A DNA stretch of 64,000 nucleotides from Nicotiana tabacum (taxonomy: Eukaryota > Streptophyta > Magnoliopsida > Solanales > Solanaceae): the NCBI RefSeq assembly GCF_000715075.1, contig NC_134103.1, positions 72,355,519 through 72,419,518 on the forward strand. The letters run 5' to 3'. The translations under genes were made by a program, and so were the position numbers. Below the pieces are notes generated by a model. The model was not told where the DNA came from. It did no database searches and worked only from the letters and a program-made list of their open reading frames with translations. Below, piece after piece: positions 46,884 through 59,801 of this stretch (its first letter is position 1; each line of letters starts with the position of its first letter).

Positions 46884-47757
46884 TTCCGGAGGTACATAAG
46901 AAAATGTCCTCCTTTCTTGTGGAGCGGGCCGAATACCTCGGCAGTGTAGATGCATCTATGGATCACGCCGCATGTCCCTCGGCAGTGTACACGACACTCT
47001 GGATCGGGTCATACGACCTCAGCAGAAATCGTGCCTAATAATAATAATTACACCATACCTTGATATTTTAATTGCAGCTTATGAAGTTAAATAAATGGGG
47101 AATTGTCGTACTTGAAGGAATTTAATTATTTCTGCTGGTTAATAAAAATTATTATAAATTCTATAAATCATATTGATTTAAATATTTATATTGTTATTTT
47201 ATTTATTATATTTGACCCTTAGTGAGTGTCAAAGTCGGCCTCTCATTACTACCTCTTCGAGATTAGGCTTGATACTTATTGGGTATACGTTATTTACGTA
47301 CTCATGCTACACTTGCTGTACTTTTTTGTGCAGGACCTGAGACAGGTGATATAGTTGGACCTATCAGCGCGCATTCACGTTATCTAGAGGCTTAGTGGTG
47401 AGCTGCCTTTCTGAGTCGTTCTGCAGCAACAAGTGCCTCTTCTTGAAATTTTATTCTGTCTATTTTTTTCCAGACAATATTTGGAATTTTTATGTAATCT
47501 ACTAGATGCTCATACACTTGTGACACCAAGTCTTGGCACAAACTAGTAGAATATTTGGAATTAATTCTGTTCCTGTATTTTTTTTCTAATTTACCAGATC
47601 TTTTTATTTTGTCCTAATTCTTGCAAGTTGTAAGAGTTTAATTACTCGGTTAATTTTTTTAAGAGTTGAATATGTGTTTAAATTACTAGTTGGCTTGCCT
47701 AGCTGTAGTGTTGGGTATCATCACGACCTATAGGTGAAATTGGGTCGTGACAGTATT

Positions 47758-47966
47758 ATTCCTCTGTTTGGGTTACAATTATTTATAACTATTATGAGAT
47801 AGTTTGGATCATTAATTATTCAGATTTAATTATAAAAATGATGTATCTTGTGTTTATTTCAGTTGAGTCTCAAATAAATGCTAAGTATTTGGTATAAGCT
47901 GGTTCGCCTGGCGGGTAGTGTTAACTGGGTATCAGTCAAGTCTATGGAGTATTTTGGGACGTGACA
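47758..47966 (+). repeat. Right end of G's LTR
   Basis: Continues from 28381 after the D insertion and ends GGGACGTGACA (47966). Confidence 0.8.
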
Positions 47967-47970
47967 AAGT

Positions 47971-47982
47971 TGGTATCAGAGC
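47971..47982 (+). promoter_or_regulatory. Primer binding site of G
   Basis: TGGTATCAGAGC, perfect consensus, four bases after the LTR end. Confidence 0.9.
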
Positions 47983-48866
47983 CTAGGCTTTAAGTTCTGG
48001 GTCATGGAATAGTGTTTGGTAGTGTCATGTTCATGGGTATATAGACGTCCATACTTATGACCTTGAGGCTACTAAACATTTAAGATGTTTTCCCTTCATT
48101 CATTCCTTATTCGTGAGTTAAGCTAAATCGAGTTTAAACTTAGGATATCCCTTTCGCAGACGGCACGGACAAGCATATCCTCCTCTGTTGGACGGCTTAA
48201 TTGACTTAAAATTTTGAATAATATATATGCAGTCGAGAGTGACCTTGAGTACATGGGATATTACTTGTAGTTGAGAACTGATAGGTCGTAAAATTTTGGA
48301 TAACTCTGTTTGAAGGAACCTCTTTTAAATAAAAAATAAAATAAAACGTGTGATTCTTAAAGTGAACTAAGGATATGGTCCAAACCTTGTAATGTTGAAC
48401 CCAACTAAGGAGCACTTGGCAGAAGGCATACACTGGAAAGTTGGGAAGAGACCATTACTTCAATCTAATGTGAATTCTGGGATTTCGATGGCATGCCTAC
48501 AGAATTGAGACACTTAGGCAAAATGTTGTAGTGTCATTTCTTTGTTCTAGTTGTCATTTTCATAGCTTTTGAGAAGTAGTCTCTGCTGCTACGCAGTGGA
48601 GGAACTTTGTACTATTCTTTTGCATTATAACTGCTTGTTTAGACAGTTTTAACTGGTTGGGCATTATATACATGGAAAAAAACAAAGGATATATGGCTAT
48701 TTTCTAAGAGCGACTTATCAGCACTAGAGGTTATGGACTTAACTCTATGTTGTGAGTCAGATTAAAGAGGAAAAGAACGGAGCAGGAAAGTAAAAAGTGT
48801 AATAACTTATCCACGTCTAGGCTATGGGGTTTGATAGTGAAAGAAATTTTGAGGAAAGTGCTTATT
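47983..48866 (+). other. Interior of element G, no intact gene
   Basis: The leader contains gacgtccatacttatgaccttgag (about 48047-48070), similar to the C and F leaders. A pyrimidine tract and CAG end at 48159, and a codon-like ACG (48160) stands where A and C have the gag ATG, followed by ARTSISS-like codons and a stop. Nothing coding is recognisable after that. H inserted at 48866. Confidence 0.6.
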
Positions 48867-49126
48867 GTTATAAGAGAAATCAAATTATGTTGGATGTCTA
48901 TTTTTTCTCCATGATCTTCTCAAATGTTTAATGACATATTTCTATGCTTAATGACATATTTTTATTCACTTTTCATGCCTATATAAAGGCCGTGTAATAG
49001 ATAAAAAAAAACACACAATTGAAGAAGAAATAAGAATCTCTCTTCCTCTCTTTCTCTCTTTCTCTCTATATCTCTTAGCTTGTTTTTCCTTGTTCGATAT
49101 TGTTATTTTGAATTATATTTATAACA
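48867..49126 (+). repeat. 5' LTR of H
   Basis: TGTTATAAGAG to tttataaCA. TATA box tatataaagg near 48981, a CT-rich leader (about 49035-49075). The tgcttaatgacatat motif is repeated within the LTR. Confidence 0.9.
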
Positions 49127-49140
49127 CGTTATCAGCACGA
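49127..49140 (+). promoter_or_regulatory. Primer binding site of H
   Basis: cgttatcagcacga immediately after the LTR, a form common in plant copia elements; the exact tRNA is not assigned here. Confidence 0.7.
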
Positions 49141-49824
49141 TTGTCACCTTTATTTTCACAATCACATCCTAGTTGTGTTCGATTCTCCTTCAGGTATATC
49201 ACTATATATTCTTTTAGTTTATGGTAATATATATGCACCAATATGCTATTTATTAACAAATTCATATATTGTTAAGCATTTATTTTAGTTGATCATGTTA
49301 CTGAAGTTTTCTTACTTTGCTTATTATTAAAGAAAATATAAGATATAGATCTTAAGTGCGTTAAACTAACAAAAATAATTTAATAAATATGTGTGGACTT
49401 GCGTAGAGCAAAACTTATCTTCAAGACATTCTACCAAAAAAAAAGTGATAACCAAGGTGACAAAGTAATTATTGTAGATACTAATTTAAATTACTTTACA
49501 ATTGGTGAAAAGTAATATTTGAATACATTCACTCTTATCACCGTATATGGTTATTCCTCAAATCCACGTTTATAATAAATTGCTTTTCTTTTACCATACT
49601 AAATATATCTCTTTGTGTTTATTCATATACTCCATAATTCTTATTTATTTGACATATATATATTATATGTTACTTTTTATACTACATATTTGAAGTGATC
49701 AACTTCTTAATTAGTTGTCTGATTTATTTTTACAAGTATATTTTCATTAAATTTTACAAGTATATTTTCATTGAAAATTATTTTTATTCGTTCTAACCCA
49801 TTTACTTTTGTGATTAGTTTTAAT

Positions 49825-50853
49825 ATGTCAAAATTGTCAAAGCTTGAATTCGTGGCACTAGACATTACTGGGAAGAATTATTTATCATGGGTCCTTGATG
49901 CTGAAATTCACCTTGACGCTAAAGGTTTTGAAAATACTATTATACAAGAAAATGAAGCATCAAATCAGGATATAGCAAAGGCCATGATTTTCCTTCGTCA
50001 TCATCTACATGAAGGGTTAAAAACTGAATATTTAACTGTAAAAGATCCACTTGAGTTATGGATTAATTTGAAAGATCGATATGATCACCTAAAACTTACG
50101 GTATTACCGAAAGCTCGGTATGAGTGGATACATTTAAGGTTGCAAGACTTTAAAACCGTAAGTAAGTATAATTCGGCTATCTTTAAAGTAAGTTCTCTAT
50201 TAAAATTATGTGGAGACACTATCAGAGATGATGACTTATTAGAAAAAATATTTTTTACTTTTCACGTTTCAAATGTGGTGCTACAACAGCAATACAGTGA
50301 AAAGGTTTTTAAGAAATATTCTGAGTTAATCACATGCCTACTTGCGGCAGAGCAGAATAATGCTCTATTAATAAAAAATCATGAAACCCGTCCCACTGGA
50401 TCAACGCTATTCCCGGAAGTGAATGTTGTAGCAGCATATGATAAGTCTGAAAGAAAAAAAAATAATTACCGTGGTCGTGGACATAGTCGTAGACGTGGCA
50501 GGGGACGAAATAATTATCGTCATTATGGTAGAAATAAACAGGAGAACAATAAGGGTTCTTAAATTAATCCTTCAAAAGGTAAAATTAGTATGTGTCACCG
50601 ATGTGGTATGAAAGATCATTGGGCACGCATTTGTCGTACACCAGATTATTTTGTCAAACTTTATCAAGCCTCCCTTAGAAAGATAGAAAATAATGTGGAG
50701 GCACACTTGACCTTTCAAAATAATGATGATGAAGCAGGTCCCTCAAACAATTATGATTCTGAGGCACATCTTGCATATAAAGATGATGATTTTAGAGGCC
50801 TAGAAAATATTACTCATTTAGAAGCTGGAGACTTCTTTGAGGATATTGACTGA
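49825..50853 (+). pseudogene. gag: gag of copia element H, one stop
   Basis: From ATG 49825 (MSKLSKLEF) it resembles copia gag of the UBN2 type: an N-terminal helical domain with NYLSW and a DPLELW stretch, then an Arg/Gly-rich RNA-binding segment (about 50455-50540). A TAA at 50560-50562 splits it. In the same frame the zinc knuckle CHRCGMKDHWARIC follows at about 50593-50634, then an acidic tail to 50853. Apart from the single stop the frame is open throughout. An upstream in-frame ATG at 49771 exists, but 49825 starts the recognisable protein. Confidence 0.88.
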
Positions 50854-51048
50854 AGAACCAATCATCTTACTGGGAATGAATCTATAATAAAAGTTATTAT
50901 TTTGTTATGTTTGTAACTAGTTTATTTTTCTTAAGTGTATTTTTCTAATGTATCATGTGTTGCTAGTTTCTACATTCCTAATGTATTCCTTAATATATAT
51001 TTTGTTTGTCTTTCATCTTTCTTATAATGTACTTTTTGATTTTTTTTT

Positions 51049-53425
51049 ATGAAGAATATGAAAATTTCCCAGTCTTCAGTTGGACTCAAGATTAATAAAG
51101 ATGATATATGTCTTCTGGATAGTGCTACAACACACACTATTTTAAGAGATAAGAGATATTTCTCTTATTTGGTAATGAAAGAATCAAATGTTAATACAAT
51201 ATCCGGTATTACAAAATTAATTGAAGGTTCTGGAAAAGTCAATTTATTACTACCAGGAGAAATAAATTTGGCTATTGATGAAGAACTATATTGTTGTAAA
51301 TCTCAAAGAAACTTATTAAGTTTCAAAGATATTCGCCAAAATGGCTACCATATTGAGACTACAAATAATGAAAAGATTGAATATCTTTATAATATTACAA
51401 TAATATCTGGTAAGAAATATGTGCTTGAAATGTTACCTGCTCTTCCCTCCGGCTTATACAAAACAAGTATTAGCAGGATTGAAACGCATGCCATAGTAAA
51501 TGAAAAGTTTACTAATCAAGATAATTTTATTATTTGGCATGACCGGTTGGGTCATCCTGGTTCTACTATGATGCGTAAAATAATTGAGAATTCACATGGA
51601 CATTCAATAAAGAACCAAAAGATTTTTCAATTTAAAAAAATTCTCTTGTGCTGCATGTTCTCAAGGCAAATTAATTATTAGACCATCAGCAATTAAAGTT
51701 AGGATGGAATCCCCTACATTTATGGAACGTATACAAGGTGATATATGTGGGCTCATTCACCCTCCATGTGGACCTTTCAGATATTATATGATTTTGTTAG
51801 ATGCATCTACAAGATGGTCACATGTGTGCTTACTATCAACTCGCAATATGGTATTTGCGAGATTGTTGGCTCAAATAATAAAGCTAAGAGCACAATTTCC
51901 AGTTTATGCAATTAAGACAATTCATCTTGATAATGCTGGTGAGTTAACATCCCAAGCCTTTAATGATTATTGTCTATCAAATGAGATAACAATTGAGGAT
52001 CCGGTTGCTCATGTTCATACACAAAATGATCTAGCGGAATCATTGATCAAACGCCTCCAATTAATTTCTAGACAAATGCTTATGAGAACAAAACTTCTCA
52101 TTTCAGTATGGGGTCATGCTATTTTACATGCAGCAGCACTTGTACGGATAAGGTCCACAAGTTATCATAAAGTCTCCCCATTGCAATTGGCTTTTGGTCA
52201 TGAGCCAAATATTTCTCATCTTAGAATCTTTGGTTGTGCGATATATGTTCCAATTGCTCCACCACAACGTACAAAGATGGGTCCCCAAAGAAGGTTGGGA
52301 GTATATGTTGGGTATGAATCTCCTTCTATTATAAAATATTTGGAGCCTATGACTGGAGATTTATTTACAGCAAGATTTTCTGATTGTCATTTTGATGAAT
52401 CAGTATACCCAATATTAGGGGGAAAAATAAGCAGCTGAGAAAGGAGATAGATTGGAATGTATTATCACTATCTCATTTAGATCCTCGAACAAATCAATGT
52501 GAACCAGAGATTCAAAAGAAAATTCATTTGTAAAATATTATAAATTAACTGCCAGATGCATTCACTGACCTACCAAGGGTGACTAAGTCACATATTCCAG
52601 CTGCTAATGCTCCAATTCGAGTGAATATCCTGGTAGGACAATTAATTAAAGCAAATGAGTTTAAACCACGCTTGGAACGTGGTAGACCTATCGATTCTAA
52701 GGATAAAAATCCTCGGAAAAAAAAGGAGCAAATGATCAAAGTGATCATAATACGGAGGTAGTGACTCAAGAAGAGCACAAACACATAACAAATGATAAAA
52801 CCTCAAGGGAGGTTCAGGTACCTGAAAATGATAAGAATGGAGAGATCTCAATAAGTTATGTCTCAACGAAAAAAAGATGGAACCGAAATAATATTGTTAT
52901 CGATAACGTTTTTTCTTATAATATCGCTATTGAAATAATGCAACAAGATGAGAATCTTGAACCAAAATCTGTTGATAAATGTAGACAGAGAAATGATTGG
53001 CCAATATGGGAAGATGCTATCCAGGCAGAATTAACTTCACTTGCAAAACGTGAAATTTTTGGGTATGTAGTCCAAACACCAAATGGTGTTAAGCCTGTTA
53101 GCTATAAATGGGTTTTTGTACGTAAAAGGAATGAGAAAAATGAGGTACAAAGATATAAGGCACGCCTTGTTGCCCAAGGATTTTCACAAAGGCCTGGTAT
53201 CGATTATGAAGAGACGCATTCTCCTGTTATGGATGCTATAACGTTCCGTTATCTCATTAGTTTTGCTGTCCATGAAAAGCTTGACATGCATTTAATAGAT
53301 GTGGTTACAGCCTACCTTTACGGCTCACTTGATAATGAGATATACATGAAAATTCTCCAGGGATTTAAAATGTCGGACGCACATAATTCGAAGTCCCGTG
53401 AAATATTTTCAATCAAATTACAAAG
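51049..53425 (+). pseudogene. pol: pol of H, first part: protease, integrase, start of RT
   Basis: The protease motif appears as LLDSATTH (about 51115-51138). The GAG-pre-integrase/zinc region (WHDRLGHP at about 51535, later CAAC) crosses a one-base change in an A run (about 51633-51640). Integrase in the new frame (51704-52438) has D (GDICG), D (HLDNAGE) and E (LAESLIK). A frameshift near 52436 and stops near 52530-52546 interrupt the linker (52440-52761). RT begins in the frame from 52761, with WKWVF-like YKWVFV (about 53106), ARLVAQGF and YLYGSL, up to 53425 where the solo LTR inserted. Confidence 0.9.
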
Positions 53426-56304
53426 TGTCACGATCCAATTTTACCTATAGATCGTGATGGCGCCCAACACTACGGCTAGATAAGCCAACTTAATAAATTA
53501 ATCATTCATTGACAAAATTTAAAACCAAGAGAAATAACAAAATCCAAACTCTACCAATATGTGTGCCAAGACCTAGTGTCACAAGTATATGAGTATCTAG
53601 TAGATTATACAAAACCTCAAATGCTGTCTGAAATAAAAATAGATAGAATGAAAAATACAAAGAGAGATACTAGTAGCTGCAGAATGGATCAGAGAAACAG
53701 CTCACCACTATGCCCCTAGATAATGTGGGTGTAAGACGATAGGTCCCCCACTAGTACTTGCCTCAGTTCCTGCACAAAAAGTGTAGCAAGTGTAGTATGA
53801 GTACGTAAACAACGTGTACCCAGTAAGTATCAAGCCTAATCTCGAAGTGGTAGAGACGAGATGGCCGACTTTGACACTCACTATGGGTCAATAATAATAA
53901 TTGAAATACAATTAGGATATTTAAATCAGCATGATTTATAAAATTTAAAATAATTTATTTAATCAGCGAAAATAATCAAATTCCTTCAAATGCAATAATT
54001 CTCAATATATTAATTAAATTCCTTCAATTCTCAATATACTACACAAATATCATTTACAAGAATAACAATTAATTCTTTAACAAGCAAGAATAATAATTCA
54101 TTAAATTCCAAAGATTTTTTTTAATTTATCAATTAGCTTCGCAAGCTGAAATAAATTATTAAGGTATCGTGTAATTATTATTATTAAGCACGATTTCTGC
54201 CGAGTACGTACGGCCCGATCCAGAGTGTCGTGTACACTGTCGAGGGACGTGCGGCGCGATCCGTAGATGCATCTATCCTGCCGAGGCGTTCGGCCCGCTC
54301 CACAAAAAAGGACATTTTCTTATGTACCTCCGGAAGGAGAGTATATTTATTATAAGATAAATTCGGGAGGAAGAATAATTTCTCTTAACAATTAGTTAAT
54401 TTAAACAGAAAATCAAGTATATGAGATTTTCATCCTTTAATATTTTTATCTAACAATTCACAATATATGTATATATCAAATAATATTAATTAAACAAAGA
54501 ATATAATTTACACAAGTAATTCATGCTTTGAGTTCTAAACTACCCGGACTTTAGCATTAATAGTAGCTACGCACGGACTCTCGTCACCTCGTGCGTACGT
54601 AGCCCCCACAATTAGCAACAATTATTTAATTTTAATCGCCTATGAGGTAATTTCTCCCTCACAAGATTAGACAAGAGACTTACCTCGTCTTGCTTCAATT
54701 TAATCCACTATAAGGCCTTTTTCACGATTATCCAACTATGTCTGGCTCGAATCTAGCCAAAAATAATCGATACAATCACTAAAAATTATAGGAATCAATT
54801 CTATGAGAAAATACTATATTTGCAATAAAAATTCTGAAATTAATTAAAAATTCGTCTGTGGGACCCATGTCTCGGAATCCGGCGAAAGTTACGAAATATG
54901 AACACCCACTCAACCACGAGTCTACCCATACCAAAATCACTAAATTCATACAACAATTCGGGCCTCAAATCCTCAAATCTATCCAAGAGGGTTTTCAAAC
55001 TTTTCCAACTCAATTCACCAATTAAATGATAAAAATAGTGATGGATTCGGGTAATTTAACCAATATTGAGTTAGGAACACTTAACATGTTGTTTTCTCTG
55101 AAAATCTCCCAAAAATCACCTAAATCCAAGCTCTAAATCGTTAGAAAATGTCTCATTTTTAGAACTTAAACTCTCTGCCTAGTGATTTCTTCTACGCGAT
55201 CGCAAACTTACTCACGCGATCGCGTAGCACAAATTTTCTGCCCAAACATTAACCCTACACGATCGCATCAAGTCCCACACGATCGCGATGCACCAGGTTA
55301 TGACTCTACGCGATCGTATCCCTCTTCATGCGATCGCGTAGCACAACCGCGTAGCCCAGCTTCCTCTCGAATTTCCCCTACGCGATCGCAAACAATAACA
55401 CGCAATCGCGATTCACACGCTGGCCCAAACCTACTCGATCGCGGACGTATCCACGCGATTGCAGTGAACAAATTTCCAGCTGCCTAAATTAACCTTACGC
55501 GATCTCAACCCCATTCACGCGATCACGTAGAAAAATTCTACCTCTGACTAAATTACTCTACGCGATCGCAGATCAACTTACGCGATAGCGTATAAGGATA
55601 CCAAAAGAAAATACCAGCAGCTATCAGCAATGTTCCAAAGGCCAAAAGTGATCCGTTAGTCATCCGAAACTCACCCGAACCCCTCGGGACCTCAACCAAT
55701 TATACCAACAAGTCCCAAAACATCATACAAACTTAGTCAAATCCTCAAATCACACCAAACAAAGCTAAAACCACGAATCATCCCTCAGTTCAAGCTTAAT
55801 GAAACTTAAGATTTCCAACTTCTACATTATGTAGAGAAACCTATCAATTCAAGTCTGATTGACCTCAAATTTTTTACACAAGTCATAAATAACATAACGG
55901 AGCTATGAAAATTTTCAGAACTAGATTACGACTCTGATATCAAAAAGTCAACTCCCTGGTCAAACTTCCAAACTTCAATTCCTATTTTAGTCATTTCAAG
56001 CCTAATTTAACTACGGACTTTTAAATAAAATTCCGAACACGCTCCTAAATCCAAAATCACCATACGGAGCTGTTGGAATCATCAAAATCCTATTCCGGGG
56101 TCATTTTTCTCAAAATATTGACCGAAGTCAAATTTAGCACTTTAAGGCCAACTTAAGGAACCAAGTGTTCCGGTTTCAACCCAAACACTTTCAAATCCCG
56201 AACCAACCATTCCCGCAAGTCATAAATCATTAAAAATACATATGGAAAGTTTTATTTTAGGGAACGGGATTCTAAAAGTTAAAATGACCGGTTGGGTCAT
56301 TTCA
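53426..56304 (-). repeat. Solo LTR of the D family (I) inside H's RT gene
   Basis: 2879 bp; on the minus strand from TGAAATGACCC (56304) to GGATCGTGACA (53426). Flanks caaag (53421-53425) and caaag (56305-56309) are a perfect target duplication, and no PBS, PPT or coding lies beside it. Contains a gcgatcgcg array (55190-55600), GGCAG before a weak TATA (55175-55182), donor-like GAGGTAAGT near 54681-54689, and reversed hairpin-type repeats at 54195-54305. Best read as an element removed by LTR-LTR recombination. Confidence 0.92.
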
Positions 56305-57451
56305 CAAAGATCTTTGTATGGTCTAAAGAAATCAGGTAGAATGTGGCATAACCACCTTAATAAGTATTTATTAAATGGAGGTTATATAAATGATACCATT
56401 TTTCCATGTATTTTTATAAAGAAAACAACATCGAAGTTTGTTGTACTTGCTGTATATGTTGATGACATAAACCTTATTGGAACTCCTACAGAACTCCAAA
56501 AGAAAATTGATTATTTAAAGAAGGAATTTGAGATGAAAGATCTCGGAAAAATAAAATTATGTCTTGGTTTGCAAATTGAACATTTGGCAATCGGTATTTT
56601 TGTTCATCAATCTGCCTACATAGAAAAGGTATTGAAACGGTTTTACATGGATGAAGCACATCCATTAAGTACTCCGATGATTGTTCGATCACTTGATGTG
56701 AATAAGGACCCGTTCCGACCTCAAGAAAAGAATGAAGAACTTCTTGGTCCTGAAGTACCATATCTTAGTGCAATTGGTGCACTTATGTATCTTGCTAACA
56801 CTACAAGGCCTGACATAACTTTTTCAGTTAATGTCTTAGCAAGATATAGCTCTGCTCCTACAAGGAGAAATTGGATGGAATCAAACATATATTGCGGTAT
56901 CTAAAAGGGACTATCGATATGGGATTATTTTATGGCAATGATTGCAGTCCCGATCTTGTTGGTTATGTCGATGCTGGGTATTTATCTGACCCACACAAGG
57001 CTCGATTTCAAACAGGCTATGTGTTTACATATGGAGGTACTGCCATATCTTGGCGATCGACTAAGCAATAAATAGTGGCTACTTCATCTAATCATGCTGG
57101 GATAATTGCTATTCATGAAGCAAGTCGAGAATGTGTATGGTTGAGGTTTATAATACACCTTCTTCGAGACAAATTTGGTTTGAATTGTGATAAATTACCC
57201 ACAATTTTGTATGAAGACAATGCAGCATGCATAGCCCAATTGAAAGGAGGATTTATAAAAGGGGATAGGACAAAATACATTTCACCAAAATTATTTTTCA
57301 CACATGATCTTCAAAAGAATGGTGATATCAATGTGCAACAGATCCGTTCAAGTGGTATATGGCTGATTTGTTCACCAAATCTCTACCGACGTCAACCTTC
57401 AAGAAACTAGTGTACAAGATTGGGATGCGAAAGCTCAAGGATGTGAATTGA
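56305..57451 (+). pseudogene. pol: pol of H, second part: RT palm and RNase H
   Basis: Resumes after the solo LTR with SLYGLKKSGRMW. RT catalytic YVDD lies at about 56455-56466, followed by GLQIEH and the ALMYLANTTRPD region. A frameshift near 56875 leads to RNase H (DAGYLSDP at about 56970, EASREC at about 57116, EDNAACI at about 57221). A stop replaces a codon after STKQ (57069-57071). A last frameshift near 57350 precedes the C-terminal DLFTKSLP segment, which ends at TGA 57449-57451. Confidence 0.9.
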
Positions 57452-57659
57452 TGCTCTCATCAGGGGGAGTTAATACGCGTTGTACTCTTTTTTCCTTATA
57501 AGGTTTTGTCCCACTGGGTTTTCCTTGCAAGGTTTTTAACGAGACAACCAAAAGGCGTATTTCTAAACATGTGTACTCTTTTTCCTTTACTATGATTTTT
57601 TTTTCCATAGGATTTTTTCCTAATAAGGTTTAAGCGAGGCACATTATCTATGGACATCC

Positions 57660-57669
57660 AAGGGGAGAG
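57660..57669 (+). promoter_or_regulatory. Polypurine tract of H
   Basis: aggggagag directly before the 3' LTR. The untranslated stretch 57452-57659 contains the aaggttttgtcccactggg block common 3' of plant copia pol. Confidence 0.85.
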
Positions 57670-57938
57670 TGTTATAAGAGAAATCAAATTATGTTGGATG
57701 TCTAGTCTTCCTACATGATCTTCTCAAATGTTTAATGACATATTCAATGGCATATTTCTATGCTTAATGACATATTCAATGACATATTTTTATTCACTTT
57801 TCATGCCTATATAAAGGTCTTGTAATAGATAGGAAAAAATATACAATTGAAGAAGAAATAAGAATCTCTCCTTCTCTCTATATCTCTTATCTTGTTTTTC
57901 CTTGTTCAATATTATTATTTTGAGTTATATTTATAACG
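57670..57938 (+). repeat. 3' LTR of H
   Basis: TGTTATAAGAG to ttataacg. It differs from the 5' LTR by scattered changes and by extra copies of catattcaatg near 57740 and 57778. Confidence 0.88.
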
Positions 57939-59801
57939 ATTATACAATTCCTAGTTTAATGCCTCTTGAAGTAATGTTTTTTATTATTAGTGCTATCGTG
58001 ATCAGATATTATAAGAGTTACTGTGGCGTAAGTATATATTATTCAAGTGCATTGGGCATGAGCAACATGTTCATGGTGGAGGTTTGTGGATGAATATATT
58101 CCAGATTGCGAGAGAATTTAAGACTTAAAATATGAGGCTTAATGCACCAATATAATAAGAGGCTGAGTATGAAACTCAGTGAGTGGCATGATTTGTTGTC
58201 AAGGTAAAAGTAAAGCATGAAGTATTAGTACTGCCACGCGTCATGAGGAGAAGAGAAGAACCATAAAGAAAGTTTGAGTACTAAAAAGAATGGCATGACT
58301 GTGCGAGAAAAGTAATCAGTTCGCACACTTTTTGTTTGGTAAAGCTTAAGTTTGAGGAAGACAGCAACAAATTAATAAGAAGGCTATGTAGATGACGATA
58401 GGACTTGAGTACTTAAATGTACTATTTATAATTTCGATCCAAGTGGAGGAGTCTACTATTATTGGTTGGTCTATCAAACTTATGTGGACGTAGTTCAAGG
58501 TCGTCATGGTACACTTACGAGCTAGTTATTACTTGACACGATTTATCTTGAGGCTATCTTTGGCTTGAATTGGTCAACGTCGTGTTGCTTTTTCTCGATT
58601 TAACCTATTATTGAATATAAATGATTCGCGGTGTGCCTACAGGCAAAGCTACCTCATCATCAGAAGTTATATATAATAAGTATGTATTGTATCTAACTAT
58701 AACTTGGGGCACCAGAGTTGATTAACTGACTATTGAGTTAGTCTCGATGATTAACGAGTTTCTATATGTGTTTTTAAAGAACCTACCGAGTGTACCACCT
58801 AATTGGGAGATGGGCTCGTGTACAATTAACAAACATAGCCCATATGTATTATAGAATGGTTATGTGGAGACAAAGGAACTAAAAGAAACTAGTTTCAAGA
58901 CCTTGGGATTAAATGTCACCAGACCAAGCATATATCTATGACGTGCCTGAGTTTTTCTAGTTAAAAAAATAAATAATGGATCTATACTCAAATAAATTAG
59001 AGTGCCAATCAGAAGATCAACTATTCTTTGTCGCCCTTAGATGCTTTCTACTCGTAGATACAAAGTGTTACCTTTTATTCTAACGATAGACTTGTGATTG
59101 AGAACTATGAGTGGAAATAAAAAGGGTTAGATATTTTGAAAACGTATTACAGTTAGTGTTACTAAACAACGATGAAGAAAAAAAATCAAGAGGTACTAAA
59201 CATTATCAGTTTTCTGGTGTTGCTAGTGCTTAGAAATGGTATACAGAGCTTTCTACCACTTTTTTTCTTTCTTATTTCTTAAAAAATTAAGTTTGTTTGA
59301 AGATCATTTAGACTATTAATTATACTGCTCACCTTCTATAAAGTTGTTTCCAAGTTGATAGTTTTCTGTCCACTTTTTCACATTGATACCTTGGAGTCGT
59401 GAAGGCCCTTTTTAACTGTAATTGGATAAGTGGTTATGCTGATTCTTTTTAAAATTAGATTAGCGATAATGTCATCGAATGTGAGACAATTTTGGAATAA
59501 TGTTTGTCTACTTCTACCGTTCGTGATCTTGCCATTAAAACTTCTATTGATATCTTTTGGATAATCGAAGGCATTAGTAATGGTCATGGACTGGAGGAAT
59601 CGAATGCTCAAGCTGCTCCTTATCATTCTTTTTATTATTTTTATATAATCGCATATGAGAATATTGTCATAGTCGATAGGAGCATATGTTATGGTTGAGG
59701 AGGGTCCTATAGATATCGAGGTAATATTAATTAAATTCCGTGATATTTTAAGTCATGTGATTCTTGTAAAAATGGTGATAGGTTGATGGCATTATACCTA
59801 C
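57939..59801 (+). other. Non-coding DNA, probably more of G's interior
   Basis: No gene recognised. Strongly decayed, with no open frame over about 80 codons. A short stretch at 58439-58463 (ccaagtggaggagtctacta) resembles part of F's interior, and 58515-58545 continues a weak match. This suggests that G was also a coding-free element. Confidence 0.45.

Larger units (their letters stand above)
28382..47752 (+). mobile_element. Ty3/gypsy chromovirus-type element D, split by element F
   Basis: LTRs start TGTAATGACCC (28382 and 44934) and end GGGTCGTGACA (40278 and 47752). Flanks gtatt (28377-28381) and gtatt (47753-47757) are a perfect 5-bp target duplication inside the G LTR. F occupies 28534-38170 of its 5' LTR. 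The interior (40279-44933) carries gag-pol of the same type as A and C, but RNase H is deleted and an integrase catalytic residue is changed. Confidence 0.93.
44934..47752 (+). repeat. 3' LTR of element D
   Basis: 2819 bp, TGTAATGACCC to GGGTCGTGACA. It holds the long gcgatcgcg array (45645-46030), CTGGGCAG (46037-46044), donor-like GAGGTAAGT (46491), a long AT microsatellite (46816-46881), and the three hairpin-type repeats (46922-47035). Confidence 0.92.
48867..57938 (+). mobile_element. Ty1/copia element H, split by a solo LTR
   Basis: Short LTRs (260 and 269 bp) beginning TGTTATAAGAG; PBS-like cgttatcagcacga; gag with zinc knuckle; pol in copia order (protease, integrase, RT, RNase H); polypurine tract. 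Flanks cttat (48862-48866) and attat (57939-57943) fit a 5-bp target duplication with one mismatch, taking the 3' LTR end as CG for CA. A solo D-family LTR occupies 53426-56304. Several stops and frameshifts make it inactive. Confidence 0.93.

Noticed and set aside
46769..46966. Frame coding for a Tyr-Ile repeat
   Set aside because: It is the AT microsatellite read as codons.
47983..48866. A host gene or RNA gene between the G primer site and H
   Set aside because: No open frame, no tRNA cloverleaf and no splice-bounded exon pattern; better explained as a decayed retroelement interior.
51049..53425. Copia pol as a host-domesticated gene
   Set aside because: Frameshifts, stops and the solo LTR insertion show ordinary decay; nothing suggests retained function.
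55182..55487. 101-codon Arg/Ser/Asp-rich frame
   Set aside because: It is a translation of the gcgatcgcg array of the solo LTR.
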